Positions 1 through 7,449 of a stretch of DNA of 64,000 bases are shown in pieces. The position numbers and the translations under genes were made by a program. The notes below the pieces were generated by a model. It saw only the letters and a list, made by a program, of their open reading frames with translations. It was not told where the DNA came from and made no database searches. Position 1 is the stretch's first letter. Every line of letters begins with the position of its first letter. Origin of the DNA: AC-9 sp051984395 (GTDB lineage: Bacteria > Actinomycetota > Acidimicrobiia > Acidimicrobiales > AC-9); contig JBPYEZ010000123.1 in the NCBI GenBank assembly GCA_051984395.1, positions 1 to 64,000 of the forward strand. Direction: 5' to 3'.

Positions 1-381
1 GGCGACGGTGCCACCAGGGTGCTGTGGGTCGACGGCGCCGGCAGCTGGAACGGACCGCTGGCCCTCTCGCCAGCCGGCCTCGCCCCGGCGGGGGCCCCGT
101 TGACGGCGTCCGCGCAGTTCGGCGTCCCCAACCAGACCGATGTGTTCCTGGTGGCCGGCGACGGTGCCACCCGGGTGCTGTGGGTCGACGGCGCCGGCAG
201 TTGGAACGGCCCGCTGGCCGTCTCTCCGGCCGGCCTGGCCCCCGCGGGCGCCGACCTGGCCGCGTCGCCACAGTTCGGCGTCCCCAACCAGACCGATGTG
301 TTCCTGGTGGCCGGCGACAGTGCCACCCGGGTGCTGTGGGTCGACGGCGCCGGGAGCTGGAACGGGCCGCTGGCCATCTGA
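1..381 (+). CDS. C-terminal part of a 52-residue tandem-repeat protein (5' end outside window)
   Basis: The reading frame is open from base 1 and stops with TGA at 379-381, giving 126 residues of a longer protein. It consists of a 52-residue repeat with the core LWVDGAGSWNGPLA, then SPAGLAPAGA, then QFGVPNQTDVFLVAGD. The repeats are nearly identical at DNA level. Regular W-V-D-G-G-W-N-G-P repeats of about 50 residues resemble the blades of lectin-like beta-propellers (tectonin or fucose-lectin type) in secreted actinobacterial proteins; that assignment is inferred from the pattern only. No catalytic domain or anchor is visible in this fragment. The next gene is unrelated. Confidence 0.75.
   Translation, partial: GDGATRVLWVDGAGSWNGPLALSPAGLAPAGAPLTASAQFGVPNQTDVFLVAGDGATRVLWVDGAGSWNGPLAVSPAGLAPAGADLAASPQFGVPNQTDVFLVAGDSATRVLWVDGAGSWNGPLAI
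1..381 (+). repeat. 156-bp in-frame tandem repeat
   Basis: The motif beginning GTGCTGTGGGTCGACGGCGC recurs at 19, 175 and 331, an exact spacing of 156 bp (52 codons). A partial copy precedes it and the last copy is cut by the stop codon. Near-identity of synonymous positions indicates recent duplication or ongoing homogenisation. The array probably continues upstream of the window. Confidence 0.9.
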
Positions 382-456
382 CTCTCACCGCGCCCAACGT
401 CCCCCCGGTGCCGGATCACGAGTGAGCCTCGCTCGCGTCAGCACGTGCAACGCCCC

Positions 457-481
457 AAACCGGTCAGCTCCTGGCCGGTTT
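457..481. promoter_or_regulatory. Palindromic operator upstream of the WYL regulator
   Basis: This 25-bp inverted repeat has 11-bp arms around a 3-bp centre (AAACCGGTCAG-ctc-CTGGCCGGTTT, one mismatch). It ends 18 bp before the GTG start of the regulator. A near-identical element lies at 1505-1529 before the ABC transporter. The shared sequence suggests that the regulator binds both and controls itself and the exporter; binding is inferred. Confidence 0.7.
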
Positions 482-499
482 GTCTGCGAACATGCTCCT

Positions 500-1456
500 G
501 TGCGCGCCGACCGGCTCGTGGCCATCCTTCTCCTGCTCCAAGCCCGCGGGCAGGTGACGGCCGCGGAGGTCGCCGAGGAGCTGGAGGTCTCGGAACGGAC
601 CGCCCGTCGCGACCTGGAGGGCCTCGGCCTCGCCGGCCTGCCGATCTACTCCCAGCAGGGTCGCAACGGGGGGTGGCGGCTCGCCGGCGGCGGACGCACC
701 GACCTGAGCGGCCTCACCGCCGGTGAGGCTCGGGCGCTCTTCCTGATCGCGGGGCCGTCCTCGGTCTCCACGACCCCCCAGGTGAGGGCGGCGCTCCGCA
801 AGCTCGTGCGCGCCCTCCCCGAGCCCCTGCGATCGGGTGCCGAGGCCGCCTCGGCGGCGGTGGTGGTCGACCCGGGCGACTGGGACGACCAGGTCCGTCC
901 CCGACCGGCGCCACCGCTGCTCGACGCCGTGCAGAGCGCCGTCGTCGAAGGCGAGCAGATCACCCTGGGGTACGTCGCCCGCAATCGCGAGGCGAGCACT
1001 CGCGTGGTGCACCCGCTCGGCCTGGCGGCCAAGGGCGCGAGCTGGTACCTCGTCGCCGACACCGAAGCCGGCCTACGCACGTTCCGCGTGGACCGCATGA
1101 CCACGATCGAGCGCACGGGCGAGCCGGTCGTACGTCCGGCCGGCTTCAAGCTGGCCCAGGCGTGGCAGCTGATCACCGACGAGATCGAGCAGCGACGCAC
1201 TCCCGTCCGGGCCCGAGCCCTGGCCAGCCCGGACGTCGTCCAGGTCTGCCGCTGGATCCTCGGCAACCGCGTGCGCATCGGAGCGGCGGCCGCTGACGGT
1301 CGGGTCGAGATCGAGCTGCGGGGCCACCACATCGATTCCCTCGCCCGTGAGATCGCCGGGCTCGGAGCCGCCCTCGAGGTCCTCGACCCACCGCAGCTGT
1401 GCGATCACCTGGCGCGGGTCGGGGCCGAGCTCACCGCCACCTACGGCAAGCGCTGA
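500..1456 (+). CDS. HTH/WYL-domain transcriptional regulator
   Basis: This is a predicted DNA-binding regulator of 318 residues. Residues 1-60 form a DeoR-type helix-turn-helix (VTAAEVAEELEVSERTARRD is the recognition region) ending in GGWRL. Residues about 135-210 hold a WYL domain with the literal motif S-W-Y-L at 181-184 followed by FRVDRM. A winged C-terminal extension follows. WYL domains sense small ligands or nucleic acids. The GTG at 500 is chosen because the HTH begins immediately after it; the frame is open further upstream but that part is non-homologous. The gene is followed by an ABC exporter carrying the same palindrome, so it is probably that exporter's regulator and an autoregulator. 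Confidence 0.85.
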   Translation: MRADRLVAILLLLQARGQVTAAEVAEELEVSERTARRDLEGLGLAGLPIYSQQGRNGGWRLAGGGRTDLSGLTAGEARALFLIAGPSSVSTTPQVRAALRKLVRALPEPLRSGAEAASAAVVVDPGDWDDQVRPRPAPPLLDAVQSAVVEGEQITLGYVARNREASTRVVHPLGLAAKGASWYLVADTEAGLRTFRVDRMTTIERTGEPVVRPAGFKLAQAWQLITDEIEQRRTPVRARALASPDVVQVCRWILGNRVRIGAAAADGRVEIELRGHHIDSLAREIAGLGAALEVLDPPQLCDHLARVGAELTATYGKR

Positions 1457-1504
1457 GCCGCAGTGGGTCGCGGCCCGCGGACAAATCCGAGCAACTCGGT
1501 CCGC

Positions 1505-1529
1505 AAACCGGCCATCAGATGGCCGGTTT
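1505..1529. promoter_or_regulatory. Second copy of the palindromic operator, upstream of the ABC exporter
   Basis: This is a perfect 25-bp inverted repeat: AAACCGGCCAT-cag-ATGGCCGGTTT. It is the better-conserved partner of the element at 457-481 and lies between the regulator stop and the first exporter gene. Its position fits an operator overlapping the exporter promoter. Confidence 0.75.
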
Positions 1530-1617
1530 CCACCTGCAGGATGGAGCCATGACCATCCCGACCGTCTACGACGACGCCCCGACCGGCGGTTCCGCTGCTC
1601 ACCCAAGGAGGCGGCGC

Positions 1618-2592
1618 ATGCCCGCGATCACCACCGAACGCCTGGTCCGCACGTTCGACGGCGTGACTGCCGTCGACGGGCTGGACCTCGACATCCGCCA
1701 AAGCGAGATCTACGGGTTCCTTGGCCCGAACGGCGCCGGCAAGTCCACCACCGTCCGCGTGCTCTGCACGCTGCTGGCGCCAACCTCCGGGCGGGCGACC
1801 GTGGCTGGTCACGACGTCGCCACCGAGCCGGGGCAGGTACGACTGCGGATCGGCGTGGCGCTCCAGGAGGCCGCCCTCGACCCTCGACAGACCGGCGAGG
1901 AGCTGCTGCGGCTGCAGGGCCGCCTCTACGGGCTGTCCCGGGGAGAGATCGAGGAGCGGCTCGGAGAGCTGAAGGAGCTCGTGGACATCGGTGACGCCCT
2001 CGGTCGGCCGATCAGCACCTACTCGGGCGGCATGCGCCGGCGCCTCGATCTGGCAGCCGCCCTGGTGCACAACCCCGAGGTCCTCTTCCTCGACGAGCCC
2101 ACCACCGGGCTGGACCCGATGAGCCGAGCCCGGGTGTGGGAGGAGGTCCGTCGGCTCAATCGAGAGCTCGGTGTCACGATCTTCCTGACGACCCAGTACC
2201 TCGAGGAGGCGGACGAGCTCGCCCACCGGGTCGGCATCCTCAGCGACGGTCGCCTCGTCGCCGAGGGCACGCCGGCGGACCTCAAGCGCAGCGTCGGCAA
2301 CGACGTGATCGTCGCACGGGTGGACGGCGACGCGGGCACCGCTCTGGCCTCCCTGGCGGGCGTCGACGGCGTCCAGGCCGTCGATGCCAGCGGCAGCGAG
2401 GTCGTGGTCACCGCCTCGAACGGCGCCAGCACCATCGGGCCCATCGCCGTCGCCCTGGCCGGCGCCGGCATCCCGACGCGGGACCTGACGCTGCGCACCC
2501 CGACGCTGGACGACGTGTTTCTCGAGCTGACCGGTACCCATATCCGCCCTGACGAGAGCATCGACGAGGAGATCGAGGAGGTCACCCAATGA
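1618..2592 (+). CDS. ABC exporter ATP-binding protein, DrrA/daunorubicin-resistance type
   Basis: This is the cytoplasmic ATPase of a two-gene ABC-2 exporter, 324 residues. It has a Walker A motif (GPNGAGKST), the signature YSGGMRRRLDLA, Walker B (VLFLDEPTTGLD) and a C-terminal DUF4162-like region (residues about 235-310) typical of DrrA-family proteins. ATG 1618 is preferred because AAGGAGG at 1605-1611 lies 6 nt upstream. An in-frame ATG at 1549 could give a 23-residue extension. The stop overlaps the permease start (ATGA), indicating translational coupling. Substrates of this family include hydrophobic drugs and lipids; the substrate here is unknown. Confidence 0.92.
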   Translation: MPAITTERLVRTFDGVTAVDGLDLDIRQSEIYGFLGPNGAGKSTTVRVLCTLLAPTSGRATVAGHDVATEPGQVRLRIGVALQEAALDPRQTGEELLRLQGRLYGLSRGEIEERLGELKELVDIGDALGRPISTYSGGMRRRLDLAAALVHNPEVLFLDEPTTGLDPMSRARVWEEVRRLNRELGVTIFLTTQYLEEADELAHRVGILSDGRLVAEGTPADLKRSVGNDVIVARVDGDAGTALASLAGVDGVQAVDASGSEVVVTASNGASTIGPIAVALAGAGIPTRDLTLRTPTLDDVFLELTGTHIRPDESIDEEIEEVTQ

Positions 2593-3419
2593 CTGCGACG
2601 GTTCTCACGACGGGCCAGCAGGCCAACCTCCGGCCGAGCGTGATTCGACCGCGGCAGGCCGGCTTCGTCCGTGACGTCATCTCCATCGCCGGACGGGCGT
2701 TGCGTGCCATCCCACGGGACATGACCGCGGTCATCCCGCCCGTGTTCATCGCCTTGTTCTTCTTCGTGGTCAACATCGGGACGCTGCAGCGCCTGACCGA
2801 GAGGAGCATCGGAGGCTTCGACTTCAAGGCGTTCATGATGGCGACGGCCATCCTGCTCGGGGTCACCGGGATCTCCCGGGCACCGGCGCTGGTCCTCGAC
2901 GTCGAGAACGGCTACTTCGACCGGCTGCTGCTGACCCCCGTGCGACGGCTCGCCATCCTGCTCGGGCACATGGTGGCTGACGTGGCCGTGGCCTGCGCCC
3001 TGACCGTGCCCATCGTCATCCTCGGCTTCGCTCTCGGCATCCACTTCGCGGCGGGGCCGGTCGGTGTGGTCGTCTTCGTGCTGCTCGCGGCTCTCTGGAG
3101 CCTGGCGTTCGCCGGGTTCGGCTACGCCATCGCCCTCAAGACGGGTAACCCGGCCGCCGTGAACAGCGCCTTCCTGCTGTTCTTCCCGTTCCTCTTCCTG
3201 ACGTCCTCGTACGTGCCCCGCTCGCAGCTCACCGGATGGTTGGACACCGTTGCGGCCTGGAACCCGGTGACCTACGTCCTCGGTGGCCTGCGGTCACTCA
3301 CGATGCAGGGCTGGCAGTGGAGCGAGATCGGCCCGGCGCTTGCCGCCATCGCCGTGGTCGCCGTGGTCAGCATGGCCCTTTGCTTCGGCGCCCTCCGGGG
3401 CCGGCTCAAGCAGGCGTGA
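2589..3419 (+). CDS. ABC-2 type exporter permease, DrrB-like
   Basis: This membrane subunit of 276 residues pairs with the preceding ATPase. After a cytoplasmic N-terminus of about 45 residues it has roughly six hydrophobic segments, beginning with VIPPVFIALFFFVVNIGTL. It carries the ABC-2 family hallmark of a conserved region before the last helices (WLDTVAAWNPVTYVLGGLR). Its start overlaps the ATPase stop by 4 nt. With the WYL regulator it forms a compact regulator-exporter module. Confidence 0.9.
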   Translation: MTATVLTTGQQANLRPSVIRPRQAGFVRDVISIAGRALRAIPRDMTAVIPPVFIALFFFVVNIGTLQRLTERSIGGFDFKAFMMATAILLGVTGISRAPALVLDVENGYFDRLLLTPVRRLAILLGHMVADVAVACALTVPIVILGFALGIHFAAGPVGVVVFVLLAALWSLAFAGFGYAIALKTGNPAAVNSAFLLFFPFLFLTSSYVPRSQLTGWLDTVAAWNPVTYVLGGLRSLTMQGWQWSEIGPALAAIAVVAVVSMALCFGALRGRLKQA

Positions 3420-3472
3420 GGCCGCCCACCTACGAGCCCGGGGCCGCGCGAGGCTGATCGAGGATTCTTCGT

Positions 3473-3499
3473 CGTCGAACGTCGATTCAGAGGTACCGA
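3473..3499 (+). promoter_or_regulatory. Possible ECF42-type promoter before the YCII gene
   Basis: CGTCGA (3473-3478) is followed after 18 bp by CGA (3497-3499). This resembles the TGTCGA / CGA-type -35 and -10 elements reported for ECF42 sigma factors, which usually transcribe their linked DGPF/YCII genes. It is a weak match because the first base of the -35 differs and the motif is short. Confidence 0.3.
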
Positions 3500-3557
3500 G
3501 TTCGTTGTGGCGGTGACGGGCTGGCAGGGTCCCGGCCCCGACGAGAGGAGAGGCGTC

Positions 3558-3914
3558 ATGAAGCAGTACCTGCTTTCCGTTCACATGGTCGAGGGTCAGG
3601 AGCCGCCGCCCCCCGAGGAGATGCAGAAGGCGTTCGACGACGTCAACGCCCTCAACGGGCAGATGCAGGCCGAGGGCGCGTGGGTGTTCGCCGGCGGGCT
3701 CCACCCGCCGACCACGGCGACCGTCGTGCAGCTCAAGAACGGCGAGGTCCTGACCACCGATGGGCCCTTTGCCGAGACGAAGGAGCAGCTGGGCGGGTTC
3801 TGGGTCATCCAGGCCGAGAGTCTCGATGCCGCCCTGGCCTGGGCGGCCCGGGCGACGCGGGCCTGCAGAGGGCCCGTCGAAGTCCGGCCCTTCCAGGACG
3901 AACCCCAGAGCTAG
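3558..3914 (+). CDS. YCII-related (DGPF) domain protein
   Basis: This small protein of 118 residues has a single YCII/DGPF domain, a dimeric ferredoxin-like fold. The signature T-D-G-P-F-A-E-T-K-E-Q-L-G-G-F is present in mid-protein. GAGAGGAGAGG lies before the ATG. Such proteins are encoded next to ECF42 sigma factors throughout actinobacteria, exactly as here (9 bp to the sigma gene). Their biochemical role is not established, so partner or target of the sigma factor is inference from context. Confidence 0.9.
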   Translation: MKQYLLSVHMVEGQEPPPPEEMQKAFDDVNALNGQMQAEGAWVFAGGLHPPTTATVVQLKNGEVLTTDGPFAETKEQLGGFWVIQAESLDAALAWAARATRACRGPVEVRPFQDEPQS

Positions 3915-3923
3915 AGGTCCCTC

Positions 3924-5180
3924 GTGGCCGTTGACGCCGGCGAGATCGAACAGCACTTCCGGCGTGAGTACGGCCGCACCGTGGCCACACTGGTCCGCTC
4001 CTTCGGCGACATCGACGTCGCCGAAGAGGCGGTTCAGGAGGCCTTCGTCACCGCCATCGATCGTTGGCCCGCCACCGGCCTCCCCCCGAACCCAGGAGCG
4101 TGGATCACCACGACGGCCCGGAACCGTGCCATCGATCGGCTGCGACGGGAGGCGTCACGACATGACCACCACGCCGAGGCCGCTCTCCTTCACGACCGCG
4201 ACGAGCCGCCCGAGCGGACGGGACCGGTGAGGGACGACCGCCTGCGACTGATCTTCACCTGCTGCCATCCCGCCCTGGCCCGGAGCGCCCAGGTGGCCCT
4301 GACGCTGCGGCTGCTCGGTGGGCTCCAGACTCCGGAGATCGCCCGGGCCTTCCTGGTCCCGGAGGCGACGATGGCCCAGCGGCTCGTTCGGGCCAAGGCG
4401 AAGATCAGGGACGCCGGTATCCCCTACCGGGTTCCCGACGACGTCGAGCTGCCCGACCGGCTGCGATCCGTCCTCGCGGTCGTCTACCTCGTGTTCAACG
4501 AAGGCTACGCCGCCTCGAGCGGCGATGCCCTCGTGCGTGAGGACCTGTGCGCCGAGGCCATCCGCTTGGCCCGTCTGCTGGCCGAGCTGATGCCCGACGA
4601 GCCCGAGGTGCTCGGCCTCCTCGCGCTGGTGCTGCTGACCCACTCACGTCGTGCGGCCCGCACGGCCCCGGACCTGTCGCTGGTGCTGCTGCCCGAGCAG
4701 GACCGGTCGTTGTGGGACCGTTCGCTCATCGAGGAGGGTCAGTCGCTCGTGCGCGTTTGCCTCGCACGGAACACGCCCGGTCCCTATCAGATACAGGCGG
4801 CGATCCACGCCGTGCACAGCGACGCATCGACAGCGGCCGAGACCGACTGGCGACAGATCCTCGCCCTCTACGACCAGCTGATGGCGTACGCGCCGACCCC
4901 GGTGGTGGCGCTCAACCGGGCCGTCGCCCTGGCCGAGGTCGAAGGACCCGAGGCAGCCCTGGCCGTGATCGACCACCTCGATCTCGACGGCTTCCATCTG
5001 CTCCACGCGGCGCGGGCCGATCTCCTCCAGCGCCTCGGCCGTGACGAGGAGGCCGCCGAGGCCTACGAGGCGGCGCTGGCCAGGGCGACCAACACCTCCG
5101 AACGGAGGTTCCTCGAGGAGCGCCGGCAGGCGGTCGCCCATGTGCCGTCCCGACCTGGCTCTGATCAAATCGGTCCATGA
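3924..5180 (+). CDS. ECF RNA polymerase sigma factor, ECF42 (SigJ-like, long C-terminal extension)
   Basis: This is a group-4 sigma factor of 418 residues. Region 2 (residues about 10-80) includes DVAEEAVQEAF, and region 4 (about 105-165) contains the -35-recognising HTH GLQTPEIARAFLVPEATMAQ. A C-terminal TPR-like extension of about 200 residues contains YLVFNEGY and ends with NTSERRFLEERR, both hallmarks of ECF42. No anti-sigma gene is adjacent; in this group the extension is thought to control activity. It starts at a GTG 9 bp after the YCII stop. Its last bases (ATGA) overlap the start of a heme-oxygenase-like gene, so the three genes look co-transcribed. Confidence 0.92.
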   Translation: MAVDAGEIEQHFRREYGRTVATLVRSFGDIDVAEEAVQEAFVTAIDRWPATGLPPNPGAWITTTARNRAIDRLRREASRHDHHAEAALLHDRDEPPERTGPVRDDRLRLIFTCCHPALARSAQVALTLRLLGGLQTPEIARAFLVPEATMAQRLVRAKAKIRDAGIPYRVPDDVELPDRLRSVLAVVYLVFNEGYAASSGDALVREDLCAEAIRLARLLAELMPDEPEVLGLLALVLLTHSRRAARTAPDLSLVLLPEQDRSLWDRSLIEEGQSLVRVCLARNTPGPYQIQAAIHAVHSDASTAAETDWRQILALYDQLMAYAPTPVVALNRAVALAEVEGPEAALAVIDHLDLDGFHLLHAARADLLQRLGRDEEAAEAYEAALARATNTSERRFLEERRQAVAHVPSRPGSDQIGP

Positions 5181-5524
5181 CCGTGATCAAGATCAACGCC
5201 ATCACCGTCCCCGAGGACGCCGGCGACGAGCTCGCCCGGCGCTTCGCCGCCCGCGCCCACGCCGTCGACGATCAGGACGGCTTCGAGGGCTTTCAGCTGC
5301 TCCGTCCGACCGACGGCCGCCGGCAGTGGCTCGTTGTCACGACGTGGCGGGACGAGCAGGCCTTCCAGTCCTGGGTCAGCTCGCCGGCCTTCTCCCATGG
5401 GCACGCGGGAGCAGACCGCCCCTCGCCCCATGGGGGCCCGGTCTCGGTCTCCTCGGAGCTCTGGTCGTATGAGGTGGCGGGAGGCTCGCCCGGAGAGACC
5501 AACGCCGAGAAGGTCGTCCCGTGA
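5177..5524 (+). CDS. MhuD-like heme-degrading monooxygenase (ABM fold)
   Basis: The protein has 115 residues and begins MTVIKINAITVPEDAG. It matches the mycobacterial MhuD pattern along its first 70 residues, including RFAARAHAV, FEGFQLLRP and WLVVTTW. Residues known to matter for heme degradation in MhuD appear conserved: Asn7, Trp66 and a distal His (His76 by alignment of the HAG segment, with one inserted residue). MhuD cleaves heme to mycobilin and free iron in the cytoplasm. The start overlaps the sigma-factor stop by 4 nt, suggesting coupled translation and a link between the ECF regulon and heme or iron. The C-terminal 35 residues diverge from the family. Confidence 0.82.
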   Translation: MTVIKINAITVPEDAGDELARRFAARAHAVDDQDGFEGFQLLRPTDGRRQWLVVTTWRDEQAFQSWVSSPAFSHGHAGADRPSPHGGPVSVSSELWSYEVAGGSPGETNAEKVVP

Positions 5525-5547
5525 CGCTCGGTCGATAGCCTGGTGCC

Positions 5548-6189
5548 ATGACCGACGTCGAGATGTACGTCGATCCGAGCTGCCCGTGGGCATGGATCAC
5601 GGCTCGTTGGCTCAAGGAGGTGGCCCCCGAGCGTGACCTGTCGCTCAGCTGGCCTTCCTACTGTCTCGAGATCCGCGACGAGTACGGCGTCGCTCCCACT
5701 GTGCCCGAGCACCTCCGCGACGCGGCGCGGCGTGGCCACGCCCTGTCCCACCGCATGTTGCGCATCTTCGAGGCGACGCGGGCGGCGGCAGGTGAGGCAG
5801 CCGTCGACGACCTGTACAGCCAGTGGGGCGCTCGGTTCTTCGCTCCGGGAACCGAGCGCGACGAGACGCTCCTCTCCGCCTGCGTGGCGGCGTGCGGGCT
5901 CGACGCGAATCTTCTCATGGCTGCCGACGACGAGAAGTGGGACGCCCCGATCGTCGAGGCGATGGACATCGCCTACCAGTTCGGCGGTCACAAGACCCAG
6001 ACACCGACGATCGTCGTGCGTACCGACCCACCCCATGGCTTCAAGGGGCCGGTGATGGCACCAGCCCCGACCGGCGACAGTGCCGTCAGGCTGTGGGACG
6101 CCATCCAGGTCCTCTCCCAGGAGCCCGGGTTCTTCGAGATGACACGACCGAGGGTGAACCCGCCAAGACCACCCCGTCCACCGGCCTAA
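5548..6189 (+). CDS. DsbA-fold protein related to mycothiol-dependent reductase Rv2466c
   Basis: The 213-residue protein has a thioredoxin-like fold with an inserted helical domain. The N-terminal motif D-P-S-C12-P-W-A-W-I-T aligns with the CPWC active site of Rv2466c, a mycothiol-dependent nitroreductase/disulfide reductase, but the second cysteine is alanine. The segment TPTIVV supplies the cis-proline, and the C-terminus FFEMTRPRVNPP matches the family's tail. Having only the nucleophilic cysteine implies a monothiol mechanism that uses mycothiol for resolution; this is inference. It lies 23 bp after the heme-oxygenase gene on the same strand. Confidence 0.82.
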   Translation: MTDVEMYVDPSCPWAWITARWLKEVAPERDLSLSWPSYCLEIRDEYGVAPTVPEHLRDAARRGHALSHRMLRIFEATRAAAGEAAVDDLYSQWGARFFAPGTERDETLLSACVAACGLDANLLMAADDEKWDAPIVEAMDIAYQFGGHKTQTPTIVVRTDPPHGFKGPVMAPAPTGDSAVRLWDAIQVLSQEPGFFEMTRPRVNPPRPPRPPA

Positions 6190-6207
6190 CCACCCGGCTG
6201 GTTCGGG

Positions 6208-6522
6208 TCACGGGTCGTCGTTCTCGGCCTCTCTCCCGATCCGGGCTGGCCCGTCGGGGTCGCCGAGCAGCACCTCGCTCAGGCCGACGAGGTCGAGCAG
6301 CTCGCGCAGCTCGACGCAGGCCCCTCGCACCTGGATCGAGCAGCCCAGTCGCCCTGCGAGGAGCCGCAGCCGCGCCAGCTCGTCCACGGCTTCGAGGCCC
6401 GGGGGCCCCCACCACCGGAGCGGCCATGTCGCCAGCTCCGCGTGATCGCGGACGAGCACCACGATCGCCACACTGCGTCGCCGCGGCACACTGCTACGAC
6501 GACGGTCGTCGACGGGAATCAT
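6208..6522 (-). CDS. STAS-domain protein, possible anti-sigma-factor antagonist
   Basis: A 104-residue protein on the minus strand with an STAS-like pattern: strands rich in V/I/L, then GPPGLEAVDELARLRLLA, GCSIQVRGA and a final helix ELRELLDLVGLSEVL. STAS domains bind nucleotides or partner kinases in sigma-factor cascades or transporters. I do not see the usual D-S phosphorylation site clearly, so the regulatory role is uncertain. ATG 6522 is the first start before the hydrophobic core. It lies convergent to the DsbA-like gene (18 bp apart). Confidence 0.65.
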   Translation of the reverse strand: MIPVDDRRRSSVPRRRSVAIVVLVRDHAELATWPLRWWGPPGLEAVDELARLRLLAGRLGCSIQVRGACVELRELLDLVGLSEVLLGDPDGPARIGREAENDDP

Positions 6523-6567
6523 CGCCGCGCTCGGAATGCTGCCGGCGTCCGAACCGTTGGGTGAACC

Positions 6568-6954
6568 ATGACACAGGGTCACCGCATCACGATCACGCCC
6601 GCCGATCTCCACGTCGAGGTCACCGTCGGCGGCGAGAAGGTCGCCGAGTCGGACCATCCGGTCCTCCTCGACGAGACCGGCCTGCCCACCCGCTACTACC
6701 TTCCCCGCCACGACGTGCGCACCGAGCTGCTGCGGCCCACCAGCACCGAGACGACCTGCCCGTTCAAGGGCCAGGCGTCGTACTGGTCCGTCGTGGTCGG
6801 GGGTGAGGTGCACGACGACATCGTGTGGAGCTACGAGTCCCCGATCCCACAAGCAGAGGGTGTCGCCGGACTGCTGTGCTTCTTCAACGAGCGCGTCGGC
6901 CTCACCATCGACGGTGAGCGCCAAGCCGCACCGGAGACGCCCTTCTCCCGCTAG
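6568..6954 (+). CDS. DUF427 family protein
   Basis: The 128-residue protein contains the DUF427 hallmarks: an N-terminal strand region (VTVGGEKVAESDHPVLLDETGLPTRYY is the broad region), LPRHDVRTELL, TTCPFKGQASYWS and VWSYESPIPQAEGVAGLLCFF. DUF427 proteins are small soluble beta-tent proteins of unknown function, often single genes in actinobacteria. It stands alone here: upstream is the divergent STAS gene and downstream an independent promoter for the zinc-sensor operon. Confidence 0.88.
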   Translation: MTQGHRITITPADLHVEVTVGGEKVAESDHPVLLDETGLPTRYYLPRHDVRTELLRPTSTETTCPFKGQASYWSVVVGGEVHDDIVWSYESPIPQAEGVAGLLCFFNERVGLTIDGERQAAPETPFSR

Positions 6955-6991
6955 ACGAGCGCACGTGCCCGGCCCGCCCCGGTCGCTGGCA

Positions 6992-7025
6992 TGGACAAAC
7001 ACTTGAACAAACGCTAAAGTGTTCA
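6992..7025 (+). promoter_or_regulatory. Leaderless promoter with embedded ArsR-type operator
   Basis: A -35 TGGACA (6992-6997) and a -10 TAAAGT (7015-7020) are separated by 17 bp. The ATG of the ArsR gene is at 7027, 6 nt beyond the -10, so the transcript would be leaderless. An imperfect operator with arms TGAACA (7004-7009) and TGTTCA (7020-7025) straddles the -10. A second, overlapping inverted pair is AACACTT (6998-7004) / AAGTGTT (7017-7023). TGAACA/TGTTCA arms are typical of ArsR/SmtB sites, so binding would occlude RNA polymerase. Confidence 0.65.
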
Positions 7026-7026
7026 C

Positions 7027-7449
7027 ATGGCGCTGAGGCCGGTGACACCACCGACGGAACCGGACGCGGCGTCGGACGCGGCAGAGGTCTCGGGCCCGGC
7101 GGGACCTGGCGAGGCGGTCCTCGCCAACGGGTGCGAGCTGCTCAGGGCCCTCGGGACCCCTCACCGTCTGGCGATCGTCCTGCAGCTGGCCGAGCGCCCT
7201 CGCTGCGTCCACGAGCTGGTCGACGACCTCGGTATCTCGCCGTCCCTGGCCTCCCAGCACCTGCGGGTGCTCCGCACGACCGGGCTGGTGACCGCCGCCC
7301 GCCGGGGCAAGGAGACGGTGTACACCCTGGCCGACGAGCACGTCGCCCACATCGCTCAGGACGCCATCACCCACGGCACCGAGGCCGGCCACCGGAGCTC
7401 GGCTCCGCCGGACCCGACAACGGAGACAACGGAGGTTCATCAACCATGA
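7027..7449 (+). CDS. ArsR/SmtB-family metalloregulator, zinc alpha5-site type
   Basis: This is a 140-residue winged-helix repressor. The DNA-reading helix is SPSLASQHLRVLRTTGLV (about 71-88), preceded by ALGTPHRLAIVLQLAE. The dimer-interface helix carries Asp103, His105, His116 and Glu119, the same spacing (+2, +11, +3) as the four Zn ligands of the alpha5 site in SmtB. Zinc sensing is therefore strongly indicated. The N-terminus (about 30 residues) is unstructured. The gene is leaderless from a promoter with an embedded operator, so autorepression is likely. Its stop overlaps the start of a histidine-rich protein (ATGA). Confidence 0.9.
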   Translation: MALRPVTPPTEPDAASDAAEVSGPAGPGEAVLANGCELLRALGTPHRLAIVLQLAERPRCVHELVDDLGISPSLASQHLRVLRTTGLVTAARRGKETVYTLADEHVAHIAQDAITHGTEAGHRSSAPPDPTTETTEVHQP

